Source: Qipengyuania flava
Lineage (GTDB): Bacteria; Pseudomonadota; Alphaproteobacteria; Sphingomonadales; Sphingomonadaceae
Length of the DNA stretch: 64,000 bases
Direction: 5' to 3'
Assembly: GCF_019448255.1 (NCBI RefSeq)
Contig: NZ_CP080410.1
Coordinates: 1,302,001-1,366,000, forward strand
Part shown: positions 52,632 to 61,412 of the stretch, piece by piece
Position numbering within the stretch: the first letter of the stretch is position 1
How the letters are laid out: each line of letters opens with the position of its first letter
Position numbers and translations under genes: made by a program
Notes under the pieces: model-generated
What the model was told of the DNA's origin: nothing
Databases searched by the model: none
The model's input: only the letters and a program-made list of their open reading frames with translations

Positions 52632-53969
52632 TTACGCGCCTGCCGCGGCGGCCTGTTCGGCCGCCTCTTTCTCGGCCGCGATCAGGCGCTTGCCCAGCCA
52701 TGCCGAAAACAGGCACATCGCCGCGCACAGCAGGACCTGTTCGGTAATCGGCACACCCGCCGCACTCAGCGCCATGGCGACGAGCGAGCCGCCTACCATG
52801 GCCCCGGAATTGACGATGTTGTTCGCCGCAATGGTGCGCGAGGCCTTGTCGGGCGAAACGCGCGTGGTGAGGAAGGCGTAGAGCGGGACCACGAACATGC
52901 CGCCCGCCACCGAAATACCGAGCAGGCAGAGTAGCAGCACTGTCGCCATGGGCCAGGCGAGGAACTCGGTCACGCCGAGCAGGGTGTCCGGCTGGTCGGA
53001 TTCCCAGATCTTGGCGACCACGTAGAAGGCCACCACGAAGAGGCCCATCACGATCACCGAAACGGGCGAATACCGCGCCGACACCTTGCCCTTGAGCAGC
53101 GCGTTCACGGCCACCGAGCCAATCGCCACACCGATCGAGAAGACGACGAGGAACAGGCTGGCGACTTCGGGGCTGGCCATGATCGTGTTCTTGGCCAGCG
53201 GCGGGAACTGGATGAACAGCACCGCCCCGATGGTCCAGAAGAAGCTGATGGCGAGGATGGCGTAATAGACTTCCGCGTTATGCATCGTGTCGCGCACCAG
53301 CTTCACCGAGGCGCGCAGAATGTGCCAGTCGAGCTTTTCGACCTCGCCCATGGGCGGGGCGGGGGGCACCTGGCGGCTGACGAGGTAGCCGATGCACGCC
53401 GTGACGATGATCCCGATGGCGGCCCAGCCGGTGTAGTCGACGGCCAGCGGGCCCGCGAGGATGGTCCCGGCAAGGATGGCGATATAGGTGCCGGCTTCGA
53501 CCAGCCCGGTGCCGGCCAGCACTTCGTCCTTCTTCAGGTGCTGGGGCAGGATCGCGTATTTGATCGGGCCGAGGAAGGTCGACTGCACGCCGGTCAGGAA
53601 CAGCGCCAGCAGCAGCAGCGGGATCGCCACCGTGTTCACCATGATCCCCTGCCAGGCCATGTAGAGCCCGGTCGCGCCGATTATCATCAGGCCGATTTCG
53701 CACAGCTTCACCGTGCGGATGATTTTCGCCTTGTCGCGCATGTCGGCAAGCTGGCCGGCCAGCGCCGAAAGGATGAAGAACGGCAGGATGAACAGGCCCG
53801 AGGCCAGCCCGCTGAAGCTCGCTTCGGTCGCCGGGTCGCTGTACACCGCGTAGACGACGAACAGGACCATGGTGGTCTTGTAGAGATTGTCGTTGAAGGC
53901 GTTGAAAAGCTGCGTGACGAACAGCGGCAGGAAACGCCTGCGGCTGAGCAGATGCGTGGATGTAAGCAT
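52632..53969 (-). CDS. MFS transporter, LplT-like
   Basis: About 445 residues from ATG 53969 (GGGGGG a few bases upstream), 12 membrane helices. The N-terminus FVTQLFNAFNDNLYKTTMVLFVVY and FLGPIKYAILPQHLKKDEVLAGTGLVEAGTYIAILAG match the lysophospholipid transporter (LplT) branch. Other organisms fuse this carrier to acyltransferase domains, absent here. It probably flips lysophospholipids inward. It is divergent from pgsA with 117 bp between them. Confidence 0.88.
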   Translation of the reverse strand: MLTSTHLLSRRRFLPLFVTQLFNAFNDNLYKTTMVLFVVYAVYSDPATEASFSGLASGLFILPFFILSALAGQLADMRDKAKIIRTVKLCEIGLMIIGATGLYMAWQGIMVNTVAIPLLLLALFLTGVQSTFLGPIKYAILPQHLKKDEVLAGTGLVEAGTYIAILAGTILAGPLAVDYTGWAAIGIIVTACIGYLVSRQVPPAPPMGEVEKLDWHILRASVKLVRDTMHNAEVYYAILAISFFWTIGAVLFIQFPPLAKNTIMASPEVASLFLVVFSIGVAIGSVAVNALLKGKVSARYSPVSVIVMGLFVVAFYVVAKIWESDQPDTLLGVTEFLAWPMATVLLLCLLGISVAGGMFVVPLYAFLTTRVSPDKASRTIAANNIVNSGAMVGGSLVAMALSAAGVPITEQVLLCAAMCLFSAWLGKRLIAAEKEAAEQAAAAGA

Positions 53970-54086
53970 GACCCCCCGGGGAAAATCCCATTCTCTCGCT
54001 CGCGACTCTAGAGAGAACGCGGTCGCGGACAAGGCCAATGAGCGGCTTTTGCGACAGGCCGAATACCGCTAGGGCGTTCGCCCAAG

Positions 54087-54680
54087 ATGCTGACGCTGCC
54101 CAACATACTGACGCTGACGCGCATTTTCGCGATTCCCTTGCTCGCCTATTTCCTGTGGTGGCCGGGTTGGGAGACGGGCTATCTGCTCGCCTTCGCGCTC
54201 TACTGCGCGATGGGCATCACCGACTATTTCGACGGCTACCTCGCCCGCACCAGCGGTACGGTCTCGAAGCTCGGCATTTTCCTCGATCCCATTGCCGACA
54301 AGATCATGGTCGCCTCCGTCATCCTCGTGCTGGCGGCGCAGGGCGTGCTGCGCGGGCCCTATGTGGGCGATGCCCATGTGGTGGCCGGGCTCATCATTCT
54401 TGCGCGTGAGATTGCCGTTTCGGGCCTGCGCGAATTTCTCGGCCCGCTCCAGGTGTCGGTGCCCGTGTCGAAGCTCGCGAAATGGAAGACGACCTTCCAG
54501 ATGGTCTCGCTGGGCTCGCTGATCGGCGGCCAGGGACTTCCGGGCTGGACGGTCATGATCGGCACGGTGGAAGCGAATGTGCCGCACACGGTCGGGCTTG
54601 CCACGCTCTGGGCAGCGGCGGTGCTGACGGTGATTACCGGATGGGATTACCTGAGGGTCGGTCTCAAGCACATGGATTAG
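54087..54680 (+). CDS. pgsA: CDP-diacylglycerol-glycerol-3-phosphate 3-phosphatidyltransferase
   Basis: 197 residues with a complete CDP-alcohol phosphotransferase motif: DGYLARTSGTVSKLG followed by IFLDPIADK. It makes phosphatidylglycerophosphate, the first step to phosphatidylglycerol and cardiolipin, using CDP-diacylglycerol from CdsA. It ends tail-to-tail, overlapping the flippase gene by 4 bp. Confidence 0.96.
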   Translation: MLTLPNILTLTRIFAIPLLAYFLWWPGWETGYLLAFALYCAMGITDYFDGYLARTSGTVSKLGIFLDPIADKIMVASVILVLAAQGVLRGPYVGDAHVVAGLIILAREIAVSGLREFLGPLQVSVPVSKLAKWKTTFQMVSLGSLIGGQGLPGWTVMIGTVEANVPHTVGLATLWAAAVLTVITGWDYLRVGLKHMD

Positions 54681-56146
54681 GCGCGCGTCAGGCGCCGCTT
54701 TACGAAACGGCCCAGTTCCGCCTCTGCGGAGTTCGGCCTGCCGCTGGCCAGCCAGAGCAGGCCCAGCACGGCAAAATAGATCACAGCGCCGAGCGGGCCG
54801 CGCCAGGCAAGCTCGAAGAGGGGTGTGGGCGAGAGCCCCGGCAATCGCTGCAAGAGGGCAAACATGGCTGCGCCGGCGAGGAAGGGCCGCGCAACGGCTG
54901 CCAAGTACCGCCAGGCAGAGCTCCGCGAGCGCCAGGCTATCACGAAGATCCCGGCGACGAGCAGCCCAAAGGTGACCGCGAGGCCTACCATCGCAATGGC
55001 AAGGGGCGAGCCCGATTGCTGCGCTGTGCGAGCAACCGCCAGGACGAGGACGGCCAGCCCCGAAAGGCTCATTATCCCCGATGTCCGCTCGAAGCCCCCG
55101 GCTTGAAGCGAGGACGCGATCAGCTTGTAGACGGCCATCAGCGCGCTCGCCGTGGCGATCGGCATCACCAGCGTGACCGCCGCCCCCCACTGATCGCCGA
55201 GGAAAACTGCGATGAAGCTGGCTGCGACCGCCGCGAGGCCGAACCCCATCGGCGCTGCCATCATGGCGTAGCCGCCAAGCGATCGGGCAATGCGCTCGCC
55301 TTGCTGTTTGAAGTCGCCGCTGCGGGCCGTCTGCACGAAAGTTACCCGGTTGAGCGCGGTCGCGATTTCCTGCGTGAGGATGTTCGAAACGTCCTTGCTC
55401 ACCGCAAAGGCACCAACAGCGCCCGTTTCGGCTGTGCGGCCGACTGCGATGCGTTCGACCTGCGAATAGACGATCTGCGCGGCGGTGCCGACGAAGATCC
55501 ACAAGGAAACGGCCAGCATCTCCGCACGCCGTGCGAGCGAGAAGCGGGGGCGAAAGGGCTGCATGACATAGGAGAGCGCGGTGAGCGCCAGTGACTGGAC
55601 GATCATCCCGGCAACCAGCGCCCAGTAGCTGCGTAGCGTCAGCGCGAGGCCCACCGTTACGATAAAGGAAACGATACGCGCGCTCGCCCGCATCTTGAGA
55701 TCACGTCCGAAGTCCATCTCTCGGTCGAATTCGACCACGCCGATATTGGTCAGGCCGAGCATGACGTAGCGCAGCGACAGGGCATGGATGACAGGCTCGA
55801 CCCGCGGTTCCTGATAGAATGCCGCAGCAGGTTCGGCGATGGCGAGAAGCACCAGGGCGAGCACGGCGAAGATGATGAACTGGATCGTCCACGCGGTGTC
55901 GTAATAGTCCCGCGTGGGCGCTTCCATGCGCAGCAGTGTCTGCCGCAGGCCGAGCAACGAGAAAGTCTCGACCAGCGCGACCACCGTCATCGCCAGCCCG
56001 ACAACGCCGAAATCCGCCGGTGTAAGAAGCCGGGCGAGGATGAAGACCGAAACCAGCCCGATGGCGCGAAGGCTCCATGTAAGGGCTACGGCCAAGGCCG
56101 CGCCGCGGTACACGTCGCCGGTCTTCTTTCCGGAAGGGTCGCTCAC
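54677..56146 (-). CDS. Polysaccharide flippase (Wzx/MATE-like lipopolysaccharide biosynthesis protein)
   Basis: 489 residues with about 12-14 membrane helices, MOP superfamily. The start (GAALAVALTWSLRAIGLVSVFILARLLTPADFGVVGLAMTVV, read here as a family pattern) and the repeated GLRQTLLR and QVERIAVGR segments are typical of oligosaccharide flippases of the WzxC type. It should flip a lipid-linked glycan to the periplasm. It is the last gene of a four-gene operon, overlapping the ATP-grasp gene by 4 bp. Confidence 0.9.
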   Translation of the reverse strand: MSDPSGKKTGDVYRGAALAVALTWSLRAIGLVSVFILARLLTPADFGVVGLAMTVVALVETFSLLGLRQTLLRMEAPTRDYYDTAWTIQFIIFAVLALVLLAIAEPAAAFYQEPRVEPVIHALSLRYVMLGLTNIGVVEFDREMDFGRDLKMRASARIVSFIVTVGLALTLRSYWALVAGMIVQSLALTALSYVMQPFRPRFSLARRAEMLAVSLWIFVGTAAQIVYSQVERIAVGRTAETGAVGAFAVSKDVSNILTQEIATALNRVTFVQTARSGDFKQQGERIARSLGGYAMMAAPMGFGLAAVAASFIAVFLGDQWGAAVTLVMPIATASALMAVYKLIASSLQAGGFERTSGIMSLSGLAVLVLAVARTAQQSGSPLAIAMVGLAVTFGLLVAGIFVIAWRSRSSAWRYLAAVARPFLAGAAMFALLQRLPGLSPTPLFELAWRGPLGAVIYFAVLGLLWLASGRPNSAEAELGRFVKRRLTRA

Positions 56147-57360
56147 CGGTCGCGGCTCGTCGTTCGCCCGCCGATCGGGGCATTGTTGGTAATACGCGAG
56201 CGGAAGCGCCCGAGAACCTGCGCTCGCTCGCGCTCGAAGGGCTCCGGATCGTCCTTTGCGTAGCTGTCGAACCCTTCGCGCTTGGCCAGCGCACCTAGGA
56301 ATTGCGTGAGCCGCCTCATGAAGGCGATTCTCTCAAGCCCCCCGCCGGCGGTTTCGAATGCCTGCGATAGCGCGTCAAATTCTCCCCAGACAGAGCGCTT
56401 TTGCAGGCCTGACGGAAAATCGAAGCGCTTCCCGGGCACCTGCCCTTCGATCAGCATGTCATGGAGGAGCGCCGGATAGTCCGCACCTGCATCGGCGGCG
56501 AGTTGCATGGAGCCCCAGAACCGCGGGTTCACTTCGAGCAGCGCAAACTCGCCGGTCTCGTCGTTGCAGCGGTATTCGAACATCGCGACCCCGGTGAGGC
56601 CTGAGTGTGCGACGATTCTGCGTGACGCCTCCAGCAGGGCGGGGTCGAGGTCTTCCGAAACACGCCAGCTGCTCGGGCCTGTCGCGTGTTCCTGGCGAAG
56701 GCGCTTGTGCTGGAAAGCTTGCAGGACTTCTCCGTCCTTGGCGAGCACCGATACGCCGCGGCAAAAACCGGGCAGGAATCCTTCTACGAGCGCGGTCTCC
56801 CGGCCGGAAAGTGCATCGGCGATCTCCTCGCGGCTCTCAACCAGCGCAACGCCGGTTTTCTGGCTGGCTTCGCCGAGCGAATAGGAGCGTGGCGATTTCA
56901 CGATCAGCGGAAGCCCCAGTTCGTGTGCGAGCTGATCCGCGTCATGCGGGGCGCTCGACAGGCGACCGGACGCGGTGGGCACGCCCAACTTACGCGCCGC
57001 CTCGCGTGTGGCGCCCTTGTCGACCAGGATCTCCAGCGTGGCGTCGCTCGGCGCCGCCACCCGATGTTCGCCCAAATCGGCGCGGTGGGCCGCCAGTTGC
57101 GCGATCGAGGCGTCGCTGGTCGGTACGAGAAGGGAGAAGCCGTGCTGCTCGATAAGCGCCTTGATGCGCTCGACCCAGGCCATGCCGTCGCCTGTGTAGA
57201 GCGGTATCTCATGGTCGGCGACGATGTAGCGGGACGATGACGCCGGCATGTGCGCGTCGCAGCCGGCAGAATGGACGGGAACGCCAGCCCTACCGAGCGA
57301 GCGCACGGTGCCCAGAAAGGCGTTTGTATCGGAACCGAAGACGAGGACGGGCGCGTTCAC
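56143..57360 (-). CDS. ATP-grasp carboxylate-amine ligase-like protein
   Basis: 405 residues. N-terminal pre-ATP-grasp domain (VLVFGSDTNAFLGTVRSLGRAGVPVHSAG), ATP-binding lobe with LPLIVKSPRSYS, and the Mg-binding FALLEVNPRFWGSMQLAADAGADYP in the C-terminal lobe. It should form an acyl phosphate and ligate it to an amine, for example an amino acid on a sugar or peptide. Being flanked by a flippase and a beta-propeller lipoprotein points to decoration of an exported polymer. Overlaps both neighbours by 4 bp. Confidence 0.9.
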   Translation of the reverse strand: MNAPVLVFGSDTNAFLGTVRSLGRAGVPVHSAGCDAHMPASSSRYIVADHEIPLYTGDGMAWVERIKALIEQHGFSLLVPTSDASIAQLAAHRADLGEHRVAAPSDATLEILVDKGATREAARKLGVPTASGRLSSAPHDADQLAHELGLPLIVKSPRSYSLGEASQKTGVALVESREEIADALSGRETALVEGFLPGFCRGVSVLAKDGEVLQAFQHKRLRQEHATGPSSWRVSEDLDPALLEASRRIVAHSGLTGVAMFEYRCNDETGEFALLEVNPRFWGSMQLAADAGADYPALLHDMLIEGQVPGKRFDFPSGLQKRSVWGEFDALSQAFETAGGGLERIAFMRRLTQFLGALAKREGFDSYAKDDPEPFERERAQVLGRFRSRITNNAPIGGRTTSRDR

Positions 57361-58244
57361 GGGCTCGAGGCCCCTGCCACAGAACCGGGAACGAGCCGGA
57401 CGATATAGCCTTCACCAGCGTCGAGATCGGACTGGATCGAGACGTAGATCGTTCCTTCAGCAGTCGCGGCGACACCGTTGATGTTGGCGAAGTCGCCAAG
57501 GAACAGCGCCACGGTTTCCGGGGGCTGGTCGCGCTCCATCCGGTAGAGCCGGCCATTGTGGCTGTCGGTGATCCACAGGACGTCGCCGGCAAGCGCGATC
57601 GACTCAGGCGAAAGGTCCGCAGGGATGGAAAGTTCGCGCATCGCGCCCGCGCTGGAAATTCGGATTAGGCGATCTTCCCGGTTATCGGCCACCAGCAGCG
57701 ATCCATCCGCAGCGCGAACCATGCTTTCCGGCTTGGCAACGCCCCAGCGGCGGCCTTGGAACGGTTCGGTCTCACCTGTTGGCAGAACACGGAGGATGCG
57801 CTCGGATTCGCCGCTTCCGACCTCGACGCCGCCCTCGGGATCAACTGCAATTCCCTCGCTACCGGCAAGGATCGCGCCAGCGGCAACGCGCTCCGCTCCG
57901 CCGGCCTGCAACACACGCCACAGCCCGCCTGCGCTGTCGTCGGTGAAATAAAGCTGCCCGTCGCTCGCTATCCGCAAGTCTTCGGGCGACATGAGCCCGG
58001 AGGAGGCATCAGCCAGGGTGGTGAGCTGCCGCCCGTCCCATTTGCGGATGGCGGAGCCGCCTTCGTCTGCGATGTAGAGGCTCCCCTCATGCCACAGAAG
58101 GCCATCGGGCGAGGTGATGCCATCCGCGGTTTCGAGCACGGTCTCCAGCGCGTAGCCCCGGTCGTAAAGGACCACGGCGGCTTCGTCGCCCGGCGCAGAG
58201 CAAGCGGCAAGCGTGAGGGAGGCGAGGGCAGCAAGAGCTCTCAT
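57357..58244 (-). CDS. Beta-propeller lipoprotein (SMP-30/NHL-like)
   Basis: 295 residues from ATG 58244. Lipobox TLAAC (Cys15), then six repeating blades of the type ADGITSPDGLLWHEGSLYIADEGGSAIRKW, EDLRIASDGQLYFTDDSAGGLWRV and SEGIAVDPEGG. It resembles gluconolactonase/SMP-30 or Vgb-like propellers, which are often metal-binding sugar lactonases or binding scaffolds. Periplasmic. It starts with a 4-bp overlap to the PAP2 gene. Confidence 0.86.
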   Translation of the reverse strand: MRALAALASLTLAACSAPGDEAAVVLYDRGYALETVLETADGITSPDGLLWHEGSLYIADEGGSAIRKWDGRQLTTLADASSGLMSPEDLRIASDGQLYFTDDSAGGLWRVLQAGGAERVAAGAILAGSEGIAVDPEGGVEVGSGESERILRVLPTGETEPFQGRRWGVAKPESMVRAADGSLLVADNREDRLIRISSAGAMRELSIPADLSPESIALAGDVLWITDSHNGRLYRMERDQPPETVALFLGDFANINGVAATAEGTIYVSIQSDLDAGEGYIVRLVPGSVAGASSP

Positions 58245-59032
58245 CGCGTAAGTATCCCGATAACGAGTTCGACCAGGCGCTGGAGGGTTTCCATGGCGCT
58301 CGCCGCTTCGACGAGGAGGAGGAACAGGGCAGCCTGGGCCCATCCTCTGTGCCGGTCTGCAAGAGCAGCGACCCGATCGACAAGCCCTCTGGCGGGCCCG
58401 CGCGCGACAAGGACCGTCACGGCCAGGATGACAAGTCCGGCCAGAGCGCCGGCGGCCATGTCGCTTGGCCAGTGCATTCCGGTCGCCACGCGGGGAAGCA
58501 GGATGCCTAGAAAAGTCCAGCCCAGCGCGAAGATGCCGGCCGAGCGCGTGGCGAGGAAAATGCCCACCGCGAAGGCGACGAACAGGGCGGCGTGGTCGCT
58601 CGGGAAGGAGGCAAGATCGTTATTCGCAACGCGGCCCGCGCGCGCATCGGCCGCCAGACGGGCTGCGAGGCCTGTAGCGGGCGGCGTGTACGCCACGCGC
58701 GGTTGAACATGAAGCGCGCCGTCTTCGTACATCACGACCTGCTCCGCCATGACCAGCGGACGGGGTGACATGTCGGTCGCGGTCGAAACGACTTTCATGA
58801 GCGGCGCGATCAGGAAGAGAGTGGCCAGCGTCACCAGCAAGGTGGCGCGGCGGCGCGCCTGAGTCTTGTCATCGGCGCGGTGCCACCATGCAAAGAGGAA
58901 ACAGGCTGCAAGCGGCCCGCCCTTGATCACAGGGTTTTCCATCGCGAGCGCCATCAACGCATCGAGCGTGAAGCTCCGGCCAGCCAATTGGTTGGCCGCT
59001 TCAAAGAGCGTGATGTCGAGCGTTGAGACCAT
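58241..59032 (-). CDS. PAP2-family membrane phosphatase
   Basis: 263 residues, about six membrane helices. Acid-phosphatase motifs: K80...R91-P92 region, SFPSDHAA (residues 142-149) and RVATGMHWPSD (181-191), all with their catalytic His, Arg and Asp. It hydrolyses a lipid pyrophosphate or phosphate, for instance undecaprenyl diphosphate. As the first gene of the flippase operon it may recycle the carrier lipid after export. Overlaps the propeller gene (ATGA). Confidence 0.9.
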   Translation of the reverse strand: MVSTLDITLFEAANQLAGRSFTLDALMALAMENPVIKGGPLAACFLFAWWHRADDKTQARRRATLLVTLATLFLIAPLMKVVSTATDMSPRPLVMAEQVVMYEDGALHVQPRVAYTPPATGLAARLAADARAGRVANNDLASFPSDHAALFVAFAVGIFLATRSAGIFALGWTFLGILLPRVATGMHWPSDMAAGALAGLVILAVTVLVARGPARGLVDRVAALADRHRGWAQAALFLLLVEAASAMETLQRLVELVIGILTR

Positions 59033-59074
59033 GGTCAGCGTTTAGCTGCCGCGAGGGTTTTGCAAAGGGGCGCG

Positions 59075-59106
59075 AGAGGCTGTGTCCCGCAATGATTCAC
59101 ACTATA
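59075..59106 (-). promoter_or_regulatory. Candidate promoter of the PAP2-flippase operon
   Basis: On the minus strand TATAGT (complement of 59101-59106) is a good -10 and lies about 70 bp before the PAP2 start at 59032. The -35 region (GTGAGC about 17 bp upstream, near 59124-59129) is poor. The short span between oxyR and the operon fits its own promoter. Confidence 0.3.
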
Positions 59107-59125
59107 GTTGCCCGGAGGTTTCCGC

Positions 59126-60022
59126 TCACCCAGCCCGCAATTCCTCGGCCAGCAATTCGAAGTCGTCGCGCCGTGGAGAGTTCTTGCGCCAGATCAGCGC
59201 AATCTCGCGCGTCGCGGTCTTGCTCTTGAGCGGCCGCGCGACGACCTCGGTTCCGGTTAGGATCCCGGCGTCCACGGCCATCTTGGGCAGCATGGTCAGG
59301 CCAAGGTCGTTGTCGACCATCTGGACCAGCGTGTGCAGGCTGGTGCCGATCATGGTGGCAGAGGCGCGCATTTCGGGGCGATTGCAGGCCGCCAGCGCAT
59401 GGTCCTTAAGGCAGTGCCCGTCTTCGAGCAGGAGCAGGCGTCCCTCGTCGATCATGCTGGGCGGGACCGTGTCGGGCGGATCGCGCGGATCGTCCTTCGG
59501 GAAGGCAACATAGAGCGAGTCGTCGGCGATATGCGCTTTCTCGACTTCCCCCGTGGCGAAGGGGAGCGCCAGCAGCACACAATCGACCCGTCCATGCTGG
59601 AGCGATTCCACAGCATCTTGGCTGGTCTCTTCCCGCAGGAAGAGCTGTAGCTCGGGACGTTCTTTGCGCAGGCGCGGCAGGAAGCGCGGCAGCAGGAAGG
59701 GCGCGATCGTGGGGATCACGCTCATGCGCAACTGCCCGGCAAGCGGTTTGCCCGCGGCCTGCACGAGATCCGCCAGCTCTTCCGCTTCGCGCAGGATGCG
59801 GTGGGCCTTTTCCACCACTTGGTTGCCGAGCGCGGTGAACCGGACGACGCGCCGACTGCGCTCAACCAGCGTGACGCCGAGCAGTGATTCCAGTTCGCGA
59901 ATCCCTGCCGACAAGGTCGACTGGGATACGAAGCTCGCCTCCGCAGCGCGGCCGAAGTGCCCGTGCTCGTGAAGAGCGACGAGGTACTGGAGCTGCTTGA
60001 GGGTGGGGAGGTAGGTGCTCAC
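59126..60022 (-). CDS. oxyR: LysR-type peroxide regulator OxyR
   Basis: 298 residues from GTG 60022. N-terminal LysR helix-turn-helix (FGRAAEASFVSQSTLSAGIRELE), then the sensing domain with Cys204 and Cys213 (LLEDGHCLKDHALAACN), spaced C-x8-C as in the E. coli disulfide switch (199/208). Peroxide oxidation should change DNA binding and activate catalase or peroxiredoxin genes. It ends 93 bp before the PAP2 operon start and follows rnd by 10 bp. Confidence 0.93.
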   Translation of the reverse strand: MSTYLPTLKQLQYLVALHEHGHFGRAAEASFVSQSTLSAGIRELESLLGVTLVERSRRVVRFTALGNQVVEKAHRILREAEELADLVQAAGKPLAGQLRMSVIPTIAPFLLPRFLPRLRKERPELQLFLREETSQDAVESLQHGRVDCVLLALPFATGEVEKAHIADDSLYVAFPKDDPRDPPDTVPPSMIDEGRLLLLEDGHCLKDHALAACNRPEMRASATMIGTSLHTLVQMVDNDLGLTMLPKMAVDAGILTGTEVVARPLKSKTATREIALIWRKNSPRRDDFELLAEELRAG

Positions 60023-60032
60023 GCAGCGAGGC

Positions 60033-61235
60033 CTATTCCGCCGCCTGCGATTCGACCATGCCGGCATGAACCTCGTCGACATGGGTCATGAGCAATCGCC
60101 CGTCCTTCACCGCAAAGGCGAGGCGGCCTTCGACCAGTTCCAGCGCGTCCTTGCCGAACACGTCGTAGCGCCAGCCTTCGAGAATCTTGAGGTCGCGCAC
60201 ACCGGCCGCAAGCGCTTCCATCTCGTCGGCCTTGGTCAGCAGGCGAGCGGCGACGTCGATCTCGCGGGCGCGGATCTTGAGCAGCAGCTTGAGCAGGTCG
60301 GCAACCAGCGCGCCTTCCTTGCCGAGCGGCGCGCCGCGTTTCGGCTTGTCGGGCATCTCGTCCTTTGAAAGTGGCTCGGCCTTTTCGAGCACTTTCATCA
60401 GGCGCTTGCCTATGTCGTTGTCTTTCCACGCATTCGACAGGCCGCGCACCTTGGTCAGGTCCGGCTGTTTCTTGGGCGGATGGCTGGCAATATCGGCCAG
60501 CGTCTCGTCGCGCATGATGCGGCCGCGCGGGATGTTCTTGTGCTGCGCTTCGCTCTCACGCCAGGCGGCCAGTGCCTTGAGGCGGCCGAGCACGGCGGGG
60601 TTGCGGCCCGGCGAGCGGATGCGCTGCCAGGCCTTGCCCGCATCGTTGGCATAGTTTTCCGGATCGGCGAGCTTTTCCATCTCGGCATCGAGCCAGGCGC
60701 CGCGGCCGGTCTTGATCAGCTTCTTGAGGATGCGCGGGAAGATATTCGCCAGATGGGTGACGTCGCCGATGGCGTATTCGATCTGGCGCTCCGTAAGCGG
60801 GCGGCGGCTCCAGTCGGTGAAGCGCGCACCCTTGTCGATCGGGAAGCCGAGCCAGCTTTCGACGAGGTTTGCATAGCCGATCTGTTCGGACTGGCTGATC
60901 GCCATCATCGCGATCTGCGTGTCGAAGATCGGGTGCGGAGTCTTGCCGGTGAAATTATAGACGATTTCAACGTCTTGCCCGCCTGCGTGGAAGACCTTGA
61001 GCACGTCCTCGTTTTCGCACATCAGGTCCCACAGGGGGGTCAGATCGATGCCGTCTGCCAGCGGATCGATCGCGGCTGCTTCTTCCTCATTGCCGATCTG
61101 CACCAGGCACAGTTCCGGCCAATAGGTGTTCTCGCGCATGAACTCGGTATCGACGCAGACGAAATCGCTTTTCGCCAGGCGCTCGCACAGTTCGGCGAGC
61201 GGTTCGGTCTCGGTAATTAGGTCGTGTATTTTCAT
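60033..61235 (-). CDS. rnd: Ribonuclease D
   Basis: 400 residues from ATG 61235; a longer open frame to 61511 has no support. DEDDy exonuclease domain with VCVDTEFMRENTYWPELCLVQ (Exo I), VFHAGGQDVEIVYN, and the Exo III tyrosine region ERQIEYAIGDVTHLANIF, then an HRDC domain near residues 210-290. It trims tRNA 3' ends. It is followed by oxyR after 10 bp. Confidence 0.94.
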   Translation of the reverse strand: MKIHDLITETEPLAELCERLAKSDFVCVDTEFMRENTYWPELCLVQIGNEEEAAAIDPLADGIDLTPLWDLMCENEDVLKVFHAGGQDVEIVYNFTGKTPHPIFDTQIAMMAISQSEQIGYANLVESWLGFPIDKGARFTDWSRRPLTERQIEYAIGDVTHLANIFPRILKKLIKTGRGAWLDAEMEKLADPENYANDAGKAWQRIRSPGRNPAVLGRLKALAAWRESEAQHKNIPRGRIMRDETLADIASHPPKKQPDLTKVRGLSNAWKDNDIGKRLMKVLEKAEPLSKDEMPDKPKRGAPLGKEGALVADLLKLLLKIRAREIDVAARLLTKADEMEALAAGVRDLKILEGWRYDVFGKDALELVEGRLAFAVKDGRLLMTHVDEVHAGMVESQAAE

Positions 61236-61310
61236 CGTTCTCAATTCTTGGTCGGGGCGGAGTGCCGCCCTCGGGCCCGATGGCCCAGATTCACAGCGCC
61301 GTCGCAAGCC

Positions 61311-61339
61311 TTGACAAAAACCCGCCGGTGCCCTGTTAG
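61311..61339 (+). promoter_or_regulatory. aspS promoter
   Basis: TTGACA (61311-61316), a 17-bp spacer and TGTTAG (61334-61339). The predicted start near 61346 gives a leader of about 65 bases before aspS at 61413. It lies in the divergent rnd-aspS intergenic space. Confidence 0.6.
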
Positions 61340-61412
61340 CGCGCGCGTTTCCTGCTAGAGGAGCGCGCGACGCGCCCCTAGCGCCATAGCTCCGAAAATG
61401 GAAAGATTTTAG

